A stretch of 64,000 nt of DNA from Salinivirgaceae bacterium (GTDB lineage Bacteria > Bacteroidota > Bacteroidia > Bacteroidales > SZUA-534). How positions within the stretch are numbered: the stretch's first letter is position 1; each line of letters starts with the position of its first letter. The DNA lies in assembly GCA_017551905.1 (NCBI GenBank), contig JAFZKK010000091.1:1-64000 (forward strand). Reading direction: 5' to 3'. Below are positions 18,973-31,938 of this stretch, piece by piece. Position numbers and translations under genes: made by a program. The notes below the pieces were generated by a model. It was given only the letters and a program-made list of their open reading frames with translations, did not search any database and had not been told where the DNA came from.

Positions 18973-20130
18973 TTACTGTTTCGCTTGGCAAAGATTTTGA
19001 TAAATGTCGTACAGCCGTTTTCCGACAGCATCGTAAGTGTAGCGTTGTGCCGTTTTGCGGATTTCTGCGGCATCGAAAACTACCTCATTATCAATCATCC
19101 ACGACATTTTTTCGCACAAAGCCGATTCGTCGCCCGGATTTATCAGAATGCCGCATTGCTCGTTTACCATATCGGGAATTCCGCCAACATTGGTCGAAAT
19201 TACCGGCGTGCCTGTCGCCAACGATTCCGAAATGACAACCGGCGCGTTTTCGTAGTTCGAGAACATCACAAACGCATCACTTTCAGCAAAATAGCGGCAA
19301 ACTTCGGTTGGTGTCAACTCGCCGGTGAAACGCACAAAATCGCCAAGTTCCAACTCTTTGGCATAATCAACAGCCGACTGCCAATCCTGCCCGACGCCGA
19401 CAAGAATCAATTCAAAATCAGTACGTTGCAGCGATAGATTCTTTACGGCGCGTAATATTCCCTTAACGTTTTTAGGCCTCTCATCGAAGCACGAAACGTG
19501 CAGGAAACGGAATTTGTGTTTTGTTCCTTTGCTTTTTTCTGCCGAGAAGAAAAAGTCATCTACAACATTATCAATCAGTTGAAAGTTGCTATTGACAAGC
19601 CCATAGCCTTGCATAGCCTCGCGTAATTTGCCGCTGACAGCAAGCACACAGCCTGCGTCGGCAACACATCTGCGTGTCATTATTTTTCTTGCACATCCTT
19701 TATAATTAAAGTTTTGCGGCAGATAGCGCGACCAATGTTCCACTATTATATATGGTATGCCGAATTTTCGTTTGAGCCAATGCGCCAAAACACCGCTGCG
19801 TGTCAGCACGTTGGCCTGAACCACATCGGGCAAACCAAATTTCTGCCGAACAACCGCAAAACCGCGCCAAAAAGCCCTAACGTAACCAACAGCCTTTGTC
19901 AGCTGGCGCAAAACGGGCGTTTTCGCAAACGGATAATAGACGTAAATCTCTCGCACACTGTTGGTTGACTGTTCAACAATATCGAATTGGTTAACGTGCT
20001 CATCGGCCATCAGATAAAGCACGCACACATCGCAAAAGTGCGAGGCGGCCTCGGCGTGCTTACGCACAAAAAGCCCCGACATTGCATCGTAACGATGTGG
20101 ATACCAAGCCGATAAATAAAGCACTTTCAT
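18973..20130 (-). CDS. glycosyltransferase family 4
   Basis: 385 residues with two Rossmann-like halves. The N-terminus (MKVLYLSAWYPHRYDAMSGL) binds the acceptor; the C-terminal donor-binding half has the GT4 signature VISESLATGTPVISTNVGGI with the retaining-enzyme Glu. It transfers a sugar from a nucleotide donor during glycan assembly. Only one base separates its start codon from the lptD stop codon, so it is almost certainly transcribed from the lptD side. Donor and acceptor are not predictable. Confidence 0.92.
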   Translation of the reverse strand: MKVLYLSAWYPHRYDAMSGLFVRKHAEAASHFCDVCVLYLMADEHVNQFDIVEQSTNSVREIYVYYPFAKTPVLRQLTKAVGYVRAFWRGFAVVRQKFGLPDVVQANVLTRSGVLAHWLKRKFGIPYIIVEHWSRYLPQNFNYKGCARKIMTRRCVADAGCVLAVSGKLREAMQGYGLVNSNFQLIDNVVDDFFFSAEKSKGTKHKFRFLHVSCFDERPKNVKGILRAVKNLSLQRTDFELILVGVGQDWQSAVDYAKELELGDFVRFTGELTPTEVCRYFAESDAFVMFSNYENAPVVISESLATGTPVISTNVGGIPDMVNEQCGILINPGDESALCEKMSWMIDNEVVFDAAEIRKTAQRYTYDAVGKRLYDIYQNLCQAKQ

Positions 20131-20131
20131 A

Positions 20132-22792
20132 TTAGTTGTCGTACCAGCTGCGGTTCTTGTTGTATTTCAAATCCTGCAGCACCGCCGACTTGACAGCTAT
20201 GCTGAAACTGTAGCTTTGGCGCGCTCCGAACGGTATCAGACTCAGTGTGGCGGCCCAACAATGCAGGTCACGCGACAGACTGAAACGGGTGTATGTGAAT
20301 GATTTTGAATCGAAATCGAAGCCAGAGCTGTAGCCAATCTTCCATTGTGGCGTCAGGCTGAAATCGCCGCTGAAGCTGAGCGACTGCGACAGTTTGCCCT
20401 CTTTGCCGGGCTTTGAGTAGGAGAGGCTGTAGCTGAAATTGACGCTCCACGACATATCAAAATAGTCATATTCGCCAGCGTCGATATCATCTTCATCATC
20501 ATCCGTCTTTTTGTTTTTGTCTTTCTTGCCGAACAGCTTATCTGAATCAATGCTGTAACCGGTTGACATCGAGACGTTTGTCAAACGGAAAGGCCTGCCC
20601 GAAACCTCATGTTCAAACACCTCGATGCGTTTGCCCAGCGAGTCGATTGCGTAGAAATTTCCTCGTGCGCTAACGTTGATTCCCAGCGTTTTAAACAGTG
20701 TCGTCTTGGCCGACATGCTCAGGTCGCTCCACTTAAATTCTTCGGCAATAGTATTGTACGATGTGCTTAGGTTGAACGACTCCAGCAATGCCACTTTGCG
20801 CTCGTGGTTCACCGTGTCGTTTTTGTCTTTCACCTTCATTTCCAGTTTGTTGCCAAGCGAGAACGATACGGTTCCACTTTTACCTTTACCCGGCACGCCG
20901 TAGATGCCGTAGCGGTAAGGCGAGTAGAGCGATTTGCCGGTTGTGTCGCGTGGGTCAACCTCAAAGAATCCATATTTCTCCTGTCCGAAATCAGGCCGCC
21001 AGCTGTAGCTCACCGACGGTGTTACAACGTGCCGCAAAGCTTTCACAGGACCTTTTTTGAACAGGAACATTCCGTATAGCGTGGTGTTGACGCCTGCGCC
21101 AAAACTGTAGTCGTAAACGCGGTAGAAGCCCGTTTCCTCGCGCTCGCTGTAGTTCGTCTTTGAAATGGGAGTGGTGTCGTTCAGTGGCTCAATGAACGAG
21201 CGGGTGAAATACCAACGCTCGCCGTATGTCACGCTTGGCGAGAAATTGAAGTATTTCAGCACTTTAAACGATTTCGAAATAGTGGGAGAGTGCTTGGCTC
21301 CGTACACAAATTTGTCGAGCGTCTCGCTGCGGAACAGACTGTCGATGTGCGTTTTGACAGTGTTGCGGAATGTGCCGCTGTAGCTGAAACCAATGTCCTC
21401 GTACCAGCGTGCGCGACCAACGCCGTTTTTGCGCTTGAAAGGCTGTATGCGGCTCATTGTCAGCGTAAAGTTAGGCAGTGTCAGGCTGATGCTCGAGTCG
21501 CGGGTGTTTTGCGTGTGCTGCAGGTTTGCCGACACGCTGAACGGCGAGTTGAGTATCTTGCTCAGTTGGTACGAAATGCTTGACGATGTGGTGTTTGTCA
21601 GATAATCTTGCGAGGCCGTGGTGTTGTATTTGTTGTATTGGCTCGACGAGAAGTTGACGCTTGCGCTGAACGTGCTGTTCGGCCTTGCCTTGGCGTCTTG
21701 CGAGTGCGTCCAGCGGATGCTGTATTGGTTTTGGTTCACGTAGTCGCTCAGGCCTTTCTCGCCGGCAATGGTCTTGGCAGAGGTCAGGTTGACATTGCCC
21801 GAGAACTTGTATCTCAGTCTATATCTTGAAGTTACGTTGGCCGACCACGAACCTTTTGAGTACATGCTGCCTTTCAGCGTCAGATCCATATAGTCGTTTC
21901 CGGCAAAGTAATAGCCGCCGTCCGACAAGTAGAAACCACGGTTGTTTTCCTCGCCCACGCGCGGCATTATGAATCCCGATGTCCGCGTTTTGGTTATTGG
22001 GAAGTAGCCGAACGGAATGACAAGCGGCAGCGGAATGTCGGCCAGCACCATATACGACGGTCCGGCAATAATGGCCTTGTCGGGGATGTATTTGCCTTTG
22101 GTCAGCTCAAGGTAGAAGTGAGGGTCCTCAAGCTCGCAGGTGGTGTACTTGCCGTGAATCATGTTGATTGTATTATCTGCCTCTTTTTTAGTTAGTTCGC
22201 TATGCAGATAACCGTCTTCTTGTTCGGTGTAGAGCCGCTCAATGTAGCCGCGCTTGGTGTTCACATTGTAGGTCAGATTTATGGCTTTCATCTCGTCGCT
22301 GCCTTGCTTGAAAACCGGCTGCCCCTCTATGTTGCCGAGCGAGTCTGTCACGCCTTCGGCATATATTATGCCCTGGTCCATGTCGGCCTCAATATAGGCG
22401 GCTGTCAGCTCGATGTCCTCAAACTCGATTTTTGCGTCGCCAAACAGAAAAACCTTCTTGCCGTCGATGGAGAAAATGGTTGAGTCAGTAGCGCTTGTTT
22501 TGACGTCGGATGTCAGAATTTGCTTTTTCGATTTGGGCTTTGTTTCAGCCGTGCTGTCGGCAACAGCGGTAGTGTCGGCAGGCGCTGTCGCTGTCGGTGT
22601 GTTTTTGTCAGTGAGTGATGTATCAGATTTTGCAACATTGCTAATTGTGTCATTGCCAATATTTTGCGCCACGGCACTTAAATTGACAATTAAACATATT
22701 AATATTGTTGCAAGAAGCCCTTTTGTTTTCAAACCGAAATAGAAAAATATGCTATTTTTGTTACGCAATTTTCTAATGAAAATTGTTGCCAA
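20132..22792 (-). CDS. lptD: LPS assembly protein LptD (outer-membrane beta-barrel)
   Basis: Up to 886 residues. After a signal region (GLLATILICLIVNLSAVA) and a Thr/Ala-rich linker comes the OstA/LptA-like jellyroll (about 95-230: KIEFEDIELTAAYIEADMDQ, MIHGKYTTCELEDPHFYLEL) and then the large LptD barrel. It inserts LPS into the outer leaflet. The ATG at 22792 places 21 basic and aromatic residues before the hydrophobic core; a TTG at 22732 would give a more standard signal peptide (MKTKGLLATILICL) and would leave the divergent amidase promoter outside the coding region. The glycosyltransferase gene follows at once. Confidence 0.88.
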   Translation of the reverse strand: MATIFIRKLRNKNSIFFYFGLKTKGLLATILICLIVNLSAVAQNIGNDTISNVAKSDTSLTDKNTPTATAPADTTAVADSTAETKPKSKKQILTSDVKTSATDSTIFSIDGKKVFLFGDAKIEFEDIELTAAYIEADMDQGIIYAEGVTDSLGNIEGQPVFKQGSDEMKAINLTYNVNTKRGYIERLYTEQEDGYLHSELTKKEADNTINMIHGKYTTCELEDPHFYLELTKGKYIPDKAIIAGPSYMVLADIPLPLVIPFGYFPITKTRTSGFIMPRVGEENNRGFYLSDGGYYFAGNDYMDLTLKGSMYSKGSWSANVTSRYRLRYKFSGNVNLTSAKTIAGEKGLSDYVNQNQYSIRWTHSQDAKARPNSTFSASVNFSSSQYNKYNTTASQDYLTNTTSSSISYQLSKILNSPFSVSANLQHTQNTRDSSISLTLPNFTLTMSRIQPFKRKNGVGRARWYEDIGFSYSGTFRNTVKTHIDSLFRSETLDKFVYGAKHSPTISKSFKVLKYFNFSPSVTYGERWYFTRSFIEPLNDTTPISKTNYSEREETGFYRVYDYSFGAGVNTTLYGMFLFKKGPVKALRHVVTPSVSYSWRPDFGQEKYGFFEVDPRDTTGKSLYSPYRYGIYGVPGKGKSGTVSFSLGNKLEMKVKDKNDTVNHERKVALLESFNLSTSYNTIAEEFKWSDLSMSAKTTLFKTLGINVSARGNFYAIDSLGKRIEVFEHEVSGRPFRLTNVSMSTGYSIDSDKLFGKKDKNKKTDDDEDDIDAGEYDYFDMSWSVNFSYSLSYSKPGKEGKLSQSLSFSGDFSLTPQWKIGYSSGFDFDSKSFTYTRFSLSRDLHCWAATLSLIPFGARQSYSFSIAVKSAVLQDLKYNKNRSWYDN
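22753..22760 (+). promoter_or_regulatory. probable promoter -7 box of the amidase gene
   Basis: TATTTTTG matches TAnnTTTG and lies 62 bases before the amidase ATG. It overlaps the first codons of lptD if that gene begins at 22792, which favours the later TTG start for lptD. No well-spaced -33 TTTG is present. Confidence 0.45.
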
Positions 22793-22822
22793 AACTAATC
22801 AAAATTAAAGTGTCAGTGAAGC

Positions 22823-23911
22823 ATGAACCAAAAAATTGTATTTGCAACAGCACTAATATATCTTTTCAGTTTGGCCGGTTTTAGCGCAAGCGCCCAACAG
22901 TCCGGCAAACACACTGTGGTATTGGACGCTGGCCACGGCGGCCACGACACCGGCGCCATAGGCAGCAAAGGTAAGGAGAAAGACGTGGTGCTGGCTATCA
23001 CGCTTAAGGTGGGCGAGTACATCAAAAAGAACATGCCCAACACCAATGTCATCTACACCCGCGACGCCGATTTCTTTGTTCCGCTCGACCAGCGCGCCGC
23101 CATTGCTAACAAGAACAACGCCGACCTGTTTGTATCGATACACGCCAACTCCAACAAAAATTCAGCGCCCTATGGCACCGAGACCTTTGCAATGGGTTTG
23201 CACAAGTCGCAAAGCAACTTGGACGTGGCTCAGAAGGAGAACTCAGTAATTGTGCTGGAGCAAGATTACAACACCAAATACGAAGGTTTCGACCCGTCGT
23301 CGGCTGAGTCGTACATCATCTTCTCGTTGATGCAGAACATCTACCTTGACAAGAGTCTGACTCTTGCTTCGATGATTCAGACCGAGTTCCGCGAGCGCGC
23401 CAAACGTGCCGACCGTGGTGTCAAACAGGCTGGATTTTTGGTTTTGTGGCACACAAAAATGCCCAGCGTGCTCATCGAAACCGGATTTATCTCGAATCCG
23501 AAAGAGGAGCAATATTTAATGTCGAAAGATGGGCAAGATTACCTTGCTTCAGCCATCTATCGTGCTGTGAAAGAGTATTTTAACGACCTTAGCGAAGAGG
23601 AGCAAGAAGTAGAGAAAGCAACCTCCGGCGCACAACAGCCGACCAACGATTTATGCTATCGGTTGCAAGTGGCGACAACATCGGCGCCGGTTGCTCAGCC
23701 AGCCGAAAAATTCAAAGGGCAGAGCGACATCTATGAGTACAAAGACGGCAACAAATACAAATATATGATAGGTCGTTTTGCGACTCTTGCTGAAGCCAAG
23801 AAGTTCCGCGAGTCGATAAAGAAAACCTATCCCGACGCCTTTATTGTGCCTTTCAACGGCGACAAGAAGATTTCGCTCGGCGAAGCCAAAGATTTGGAGA
23901 AAAAACAGTAG
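22823..23911 (+). CDS. N-acetylmuramoyl-L-alanine amidase (Amidase_3)
   Basis: 362 residues with signal peptide (start MNQKIVFATALIYLFSLA, cleavage near SASA). The zinc-amidase domain (about 28-245) has the metal His in VLDAGHGGHDTGA, the second His in LFVSIHANSNKN and the catalytic Glu in PSVLIETGFISN. A C-terminal SPOR-like segment (about 275-350: YRLQVATTSAPV, YKYMIGRFATLAEAKKFRES) suggests targeting to the division site. It cleaves the peptide stem from peptidoglycan in the periplasm. It is divergent from lptD. Confidence 0.92.
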   Translation: MNQKIVFATALIYLFSLAGFSASAQQSGKHTVVLDAGHGGHDTGAIGSKGKEKDVVLAITLKVGEYIKKNMPNTNVIYTRDADFFVPLDQRAAIANKNNADLFVSIHANSNKNSAPYGTETFAMGLHKSQSNLDVAQKENSVIVLEQDYNTKYEGFDPSSAESYIIFSLMQNIYLDKSLTLASMIQTEFRERAKRADRGVKQAGFLVLWHTKMPSVLIETGFISNPKEEQYLMSKDGQDYLASAIYRAVKEYFNDLSEEEQEVEKATSGAQQPTNDLCYRLQVATTSAPVAQPAEKFKGQSDIYEYKDGNKYKYMIGRFATLAEAKKFRESIKKTYPDAFIVPFNGDKKISLGEAKDLEKKQ

Positions 23912-24317
23912 CGTTAGGTCGAAAATCGGAGAGGAACGCGGACAAAAAATCGTTGCGAAATTCATTTTTCAACACTCAAAAAATCCATCTCGCGGTCAGC
24001 GGTTTCTATTTAACAATAATCAGTGCTTTTTTGCCATTTTTTTGACGAAAAAATTGTCGATTTTTTCACTTAAACCAATCTGAAAATAGTAGTGATTTAG
24101 TTTTCAATGAGTTATAAAGTTTATTTGTAGTCGGTTGATTATCAATATGATAAAAGAAATTTCAAAAAAATTTTAAAAATTTTTAATTTTTTTTTGATTG
24201 ACAATTAGAACAATATCGTCTTCGTGAATTTTGCAATAGCGATTTGCATTTTTTTTTCTCTTTTTTTTTAACAATGTTTGTCAAGCGAAAGCAAAAAATA
24301 TAAATCATTTTAAATCA
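23912..24317. other. AT-rich intergenic region upstream of dnaA
   Basis: About 400 bases without a gene, strongly AT-rich, with long T and A runs (for example 24180-24200 and 24250-24270). A short palindrome TTATCA-ATA-TGATAA lies near 24138-24155. I searched for DnaA boxes (TTATCCACA-like) and found only matches with two or more mismatches, such as TTTTCAACA near 23970. It may be the dnaA promoter region or part of an origin; the sequence does not settle it. Confidence 0.4.
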
Positions 24318-25739
24318 ATGGATAAAGACTACAAACAAGTTTGGGACAATTGTCTGCGTTTTTTCAAAGACAATATTAAAGCATCAGAGTACAGAACGTG
24401 GTTCGAATCGATAGAACCGGTTAAGTTGAACGGGAAGGTGCTGACAATCCAAGTTCCGAGTCATTTTTATTATGAGTATCTGGAGGAGGTCTACATCGAC
24501 TTGATGAGCAAGGCTTTGCAGGCCGAATTAGGCCCGGGTGCAGGGTTGGAGTACATTGTTGTTATGGAGAACCCGATGCCGCACTCGCAGCCGCGTATCG
24601 CCAAGATGCCCTCTAATAATAAAAAGGACATCTACAACAATCCGATGATGCCGAATGATGACCATACGAATATTAAGAATCCGTTTATCATCCCCGGAAT
24701 CCAGAAGTTGCAGATTGACCCCAAACTGAACAACCGTAACACTTTCAACCGGCTTGTCGAGGGCGAGTTCAACCGCCTGGCGCGTTCGGCCGGCTACGCC
24801 ATTGCCACAAATCCCGGACGCACATCGTTCAATCCGCTGTTCATCTACGGTGGCTCGGGTCTTGGCAAGACACACCTGGCTCAGGCTATCGGCATCGAGA
24901 CAAAGGAGCGTTTCCAGGACAAGGTGGTGCTTTATGTTACCGGACATGAGTTCGAGACACAGTTTGTCGACGCCACAGTGAACAACAACCGCAACGATTT
25001 CATGCACTTTTATCAGATGATTGACTTGCTCATTATCGACGATATTCATGAGTTTGCGGGTAAACCAGGAACACAAAATTGCTTCTTCGAGATATTCAAC
25101 CATTTGCATCAAATGGGCAAACAGCTGATTATCACTTCCGACAAGGCACCGGCCGATTTGCAGGGCATTGAGGAGCGTTTGCTGTCGAGGTTCAAATGGG
25201 GCTTGTCGGCAGAGCTGACAAATCCTGATTATGAGTCGCGCAAAGCCATTCTGAAGCAATACGCCTATAACGAGGGCATCGATATCAGCGATGACATTAT
25301 CGATTATGTGGCCGCACATATCACCAACAATATCAGAGAGTTGGAGGGAGCGCTGATTTCGCTTTTGGCTCACTCGACACTCAACCGCGAAACCATAACC
25401 ATTGAGCTGGCTCGTCAGATTATCGACAAGCTGGTGAAGAACACCACACGCGAGCTGAGCGTTGGCTACATACAGAAGGTTGTCTGCGAGTTCTTCAACC
25501 TGAATCCGGAGGCCATAACCTCAAAAACACGCAAACGCGAGATTGTTCAGGCCCGTCAGATTGCCATGTATTTTGCAAAGGGCATGACCAAGCTGTCGCT
25601 CGCAACAATTGGCGCGCAGATAGGCGGAAAAGACCACGCTACAGTGCTTCATGCCTGCAAAACGGTCAACAACCTTATCGACACCGACCGTCAGTTTAAG
25701 GGTTACATCGACGAGATTGAGAAGAAACTTAAGATTTGA
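24318..25739 (+). CDS. dnaA: chromosomal replication initiator DnaA
   Basis: 473 residues with the four DnaA domains: domain I (1-80), a short linker, AAA+ domain III with Walker A GGSGLGKTH (178-186), Walker B LLIIDDIHEF and sensor motifs, and domain IV (about 380-473) with the box-binding signature GGKDHATVLHACKTV. It binds origin boxes and opens DNA for replication. Length is normal. A clear terminator follows, so it is transcribed alone. Confidence 0.97.
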   Translation: MDKDYKQVWDNCLRFFKDNIKASEYRTWFESIEPVKLNGKVLTIQVPSHFYYEYLEEVYIDLMSKALQAELGPGAGLEYIVVMENPMPHSQPRIAKMPSNNKKDIYNNPMMPNDDHTNIKNPFIIPGIQKLQIDPKLNNRNTFNRLVEGEFNRLARSAGYAIATNPGRTSFNPLFIYGGSGLGKTHLAQAIGIETKERFQDKVVLYVTGHEFETQFVDATVNNNRNDFMHFYQMIDLLIIDDIHEFAGKPGTQNCFFEIFNHLHQMGKQLIITSDKAPADLQGIEERLLSRFKWGLSAELTNPDYESRKAILKQYAYNEGIDISDDIIDYVAAHITNNIRELEGALISLLAHSTLNRETITIELARQIIDKLVKNTTRELSVGYIQKVVCEFFNLNPEAITSKTRKREIVQARQIAMYFAKGMTKLSLATIGAQIGGKDHATVLHACKTVNNLIDTDRQFKGYIDEIEKKLKI

Positions 25740-25760
25740 ACCGAGTAATAAATCAACTTG

Positions 25761-25794
25761 AAATCCCGTACATTTTCTGTGCGGGATTTTTTTT
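25761..25794 (+). terminator. intrinsic terminator of dnaA
   Basis: An 11-bp stem (AAATCCCGTAC at 25761-25771 with GTGCGGGATTT at 25779-25789, one G-T pair) with a 7-base loop is followed by a T run, 21 bases after the dnaA stop. Confidence 0.9.
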
Positions 25795-25825
25795 GCCCAA
25801 ACATTTAGTTACTTTGTTACTTTTG
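25792..25825 (+). promoter_or_regulatory. promoter of the LysM gene
   Basis: TTTG (25792-25795), 22-base spacer, TACTTTTG (25818-25825): a good match to the Bacteroidota -33/-7 consensus, 20 bases before the ATG at 25845. It overlaps the T run of the dnaA terminator. Confidence 0.65.
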
Positions 25826-25844
25826 CAATTCAAAACAGATAATA

Positions 25845-27911
25845 ATGAATGTTCTGAAAACAATACCATTGCTGGTTATGCTGTCATCGTTGCTTGTGCA
25901 AAACGTTGACGCTCAAGACGAAAGCGTTAAGCACCCGAACAACAAAATCAGCCTTAACGGCAAGGAATACTACATGCACATTGTCCGCAAAGGCGAGACA
26001 CTGAGCGCCATAAGCCGTGCCTACGAGATTCCTGTCGATACGATTATTGCTGACAATCCGCAGCTTACCTATCAGATTTATCCCGACCAATATATCAAGG
26101 TGCGAATTAAGCCGGAGCCGAAACAGACCGACAGCTACAACTATCACCTGATAACCAAAGGCGACACGCCGTACAACATTGCCAAACGCTACGGAATAAG
26201 CATCGATGAGCTTTACCGCCTGAATCCAGGCTCAGAGCTCGGCATTAAGATTGGCGACCGCCTGAGGATAAAAGCCGACGACAAGAAAGCGCAAACCGCT
26301 GCAAAGGAGACAACCGAGACTGATACGGCTTTCGTATTGCACAAGGTGGACAAGAAAGAGACGCTTTTCGGCATCGCCCGCAAATATCACACCACGCCGG
26401 CCGAAATCGAGAGGCTCAATCCCGATATTGTCGGGCGGTCAATCCAGATAGGCGAGACGCTCAAGATACACGTAACCGACGCTGTGGCCGAGGAGATAGC
26501 CGAAGGCAGCTTCGACCTTTACAAGGTGCAGAAGCAGGAGACCGTCTATGGCATCACGCATAAATTTGACATCAGCGAGAAGGCGCTGTTCAAACTCAAT
26601 CCCGACCTGAAGAACCGAGGAGTGCAGGAGGGAGAACTGATTCGTGTGCCCAAAGGTTCGATAAAAGCCGACGAGCAGCAGGCGCAGCAACCCGAGGTGG
26701 AGCAGAAGCCCGTCATTAGCGAGGCTGAGCAGAAGCGCATTGCCGATTACGAGGCCGACAACAAGAAGATGCACGAGGCGCAGGACGCGCAGTTCGATAA
26801 GACAAAAACATACAAGATTGCTTATTTTCTGCCGCTTTACTACAGCATGAACGACACCACAGGCTGGAGCGCTAAAACCGGCAAAGTGTATGAGAAATCG
26901 AAAAGCTATATCGAATTCTACATTGGCTCGATGCTGGCACTCAACGAGTTACGCAAGCAAGGCGTTTCGTTCAACGTGCAGGTTATTGACACCAAGGGCG
27001 ACAGCCTCTACATAAGCAACTACATGCGTCAGCACGACTTGTCGGACTACGACATGTTCATTGGACCGGCGTTCAGCAGCGAGCTTCAGGCTGTGGGTGA
27101 TTATGCGTGGGAGCACAGGATAAATATTGTGTCGCCGCTGTCGGTCAAAAGCACCTTCATCGACCACAATCCGTATGCCTTCCAAGTCTGCCCGACGCTT
27201 GAGATTCAGATGAAATACATGGCCGATTTTCTGAACCAGATTGACACCAAAAACTACATTGTCATTCACAACGGCAACGTGCAGGAGCAGGACTACATTT
27301 CGGAGTTCAAACGGCAGCTCTACTCGTCAATCCATAACGACAACCTCGACCAGGTGCGCTACAACGAGTATTACTACTTCAACACCAGCGGCGACATTCT
27401 GAACAGCGCGTTCATCAAGGGGCGCGAGAACATTGTCATCATTCCTTCGACCGACCGCGCCTTTGTCACCGACGTTATGGGCAAGCTCAACGGCTATTCG
27501 TATGAGTATAACATCAAGATTTTCGGACAGCCGCGCTGGAAACGCTTTGAGAGCATCGACATCGACAATTTCCACAACACCAACACGCACTATCTGTCGA
27601 ACTCATACATCGATTACGACGCGCAGCCGATTATCGATTTTGTGCGCAACTACCGCAATCTGGTCAACACCGAGCCCGACCTAATGGCTTTCCAGGCCTA
27701 TGACATAACAATGTTCTTCTGTTCGGCGCTGAACAAATTCGGCAAAGATTTCCGCCACTATATAATGTACCATAAGGCACCGTTGCTACAAACCGAATTC
27801 AACTTTGTGCCATACAGCGACCAAGGCGGCTATCAGAATACGTCGGTTTATATCTTAAACTACGCTAAAGATTATACTATCAAGAAGATAGCGACTTATC
27901 CGTTGAAATAA
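25845..27911 (+). CDS. LysM-repeat periplasmic protein with binding-protein-like domain
   Basis: 688 residues with a signal peptide ending near VDA (residue 23). Four LysM domains follow: about 43-90 (YMHIVRKGETLSAISRAYEI), 97-145 (HLITKGDTPYNIAKRYGISI), 165-212 (LHKVDKKETLFGIARKYHTT) and 222-270 (LYKVQKQETVYGITHKFDIS), so it binds peptidoglycan. Residues about 320-680 resemble type I periplasmic binding proteins (YKIAYFLPLYYSM, MFIGPAFSSELQAVGDYA). This LysM plus Leu-binding-like layout is common in Bacteroidales; its function is not known. It is likely transcribed from its own promoter. Confidence 0.85.
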   Translation: MNVLKTIPLLVMLSSLLVQNVDAQDESVKHPNNKISLNGKEYYMHIVRKGETLSAISRAYEIPVDTIIADNPQLTYQIYPDQYIKVRIKPEPKQTDSYNYHLITKGDTPYNIAKRYGISIDELYRLNPGSELGIKIGDRLRIKADDKKAQTAAKETTETDTAFVLHKVDKKETLFGIARKYHTTPAEIERLNPDIVGRSIQIGETLKIHVTDAVAEEIAEGSFDLYKVQKQETVYGITHKFDISEKALFKLNPDLKNRGVQEGELIRVPKGSIKADEQQAQQPEVEQKPVISEAEQKRIADYEADNKKMHEAQDAQFDKTKTYKIAYFLPLYYSMNDTTGWSAKTGKVYEKSKSYIEFYIGSMLALNELRKQGVSFNVQVIDTKGDSLYISNYMRQHDLSDYDMFIGPAFSSELQAVGDYAWEHRINIVSPLSVKSTFIDHNPYAFQVCPTLEIQMKYMADFLNQIDTKNYIVIHNGNVQEQDYISEFKRQLYSSIHNDNLDQVRYNEYYYFNTSGDILNSAFIKGRENIVIIPSTDRAFVTDVMGKLNGYSYEYNIKIFGQPRWKRFESIDIDNFHNTNTHYLSNSYIDYDAQPIIDFVRNYRNLVNTEPDLMAFQAYDITMFFCSALNKFGKDFRHYIMYHKAPLLQTEFNFVPYSDQGGYQNTSVYILNYAKDYTIKKIATYPLK

Positions 27912-28002
27912 TCCATGCGATTTTTCAATAAAGAATTTATGGTTAGGGCACATGCTGTGTCTTAACTATAAACTTCTCAATATTTAATTGCCTACAACGC
28001 TA

Positions 28003-28031
28003 TTTGCCAACAAAAAACTTTTACTTTTGCC
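28003..28031 (+). promoter_or_regulatory. promoter of secA
   Basis: TTTG (28003-28006) and TACTTTTG (28024-28031), 17-base spacer, about 64 bases before the secA ATG. The -7 box is a full match; the spacer is slightly short. Confidence 0.5.
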
Positions 28032-28094
28032 TTATTTGCGAAACATAGTGTTATCTATCGTAAACAATTGAATAATAATTAATTAAAATACAAT

Positions 28095-31379
<3,285 letters not shown>

Positions 31380-31393
31380 TCTGCCATTATGGT

Positions 31394-31930
31394 ATGAAAA
31401 CCAAACGGTATAATTTCTTTAGGCTGAAAATGAGCAAGTTGCTTGTCGGAGAGCATGAGGCGCAACGCAACGTCAAGCCCTGCAATATGGGCAACGCAAA
31501 GAGTGCCGGTTTGCTTTTCGCCGTCAATTCCGAAACCGATGTGGCTGATGCCGAATACATATTCAACCACCTGAAAGACAATAATATATCGGTATCGGCA
31601 TTGGGCTATATAGTTGACAGCAAGAACGCTGGCAATTTTCGTCGGCCTACCTATTTCGATTTTTATACCGACAAGGATTTGGATTTCCTGCTCCGCCCCA
31701 AAAGCGAGGCTGCAAAAACATTCGCCGGCACTGAGTTCGATATTCTTATCGACATCAACTCGGCCGATTATTATCCCGCCAAACTGTTGTTAAACAGCAC
31801 AATGGCGCATTTCCGCATTGGCCGTTTCGCCGACAAACGCCCGTTCGACCTTATGATGTGCATTGCCGACGACAAAGACGTGCGATACTATTACGAACAG
31901 ATAATCTTCTACTTACAGAAATTTAACTGA
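31394..31930 (+). CDS. DUF6913-family protein
   Basis: 178 residues, basic N-terminus, no signal or membrane segment. I recognise it as the small conserved Bacteroidota protein found directly before dapA (DUF6913); its function is unknown. Visible features are a LLFAVNSETDVADAEYIF segment, a RRPTYFDFY motif and an FDILIDINSADYYPAKLLL core that look like an alternating alpha/beta fold. It lies 14 bases after secA and 8 before dapA, so it is translated with both. Confidence 0.75.
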   Translation: MKTKRYNFFRLKMSKLLVGEHEAQRNVKPCNMGNAKSAGLLFAVNSETDVADAEYIFNHLKDNNISVSALGYIVDSKNAGNFRRPTYFDFYTDKDLDFLLRPKSEAAKTFAGTEFDILIDINSADYYPAKLLLNSTMAHFRIGRFADKRPFDLMMCIADDKDVRYYYEQIIFYLQKFN

Positions 31931-31938
31931 CACCAACA

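Noticed and set aside
23912-24317. Possible oriC upstream of dnaA.
   Set aside because: AT-rich, but no DnaA box with fewer than two mismatches and no cluster of them was found; gene orientation around it does not show a clear switch.
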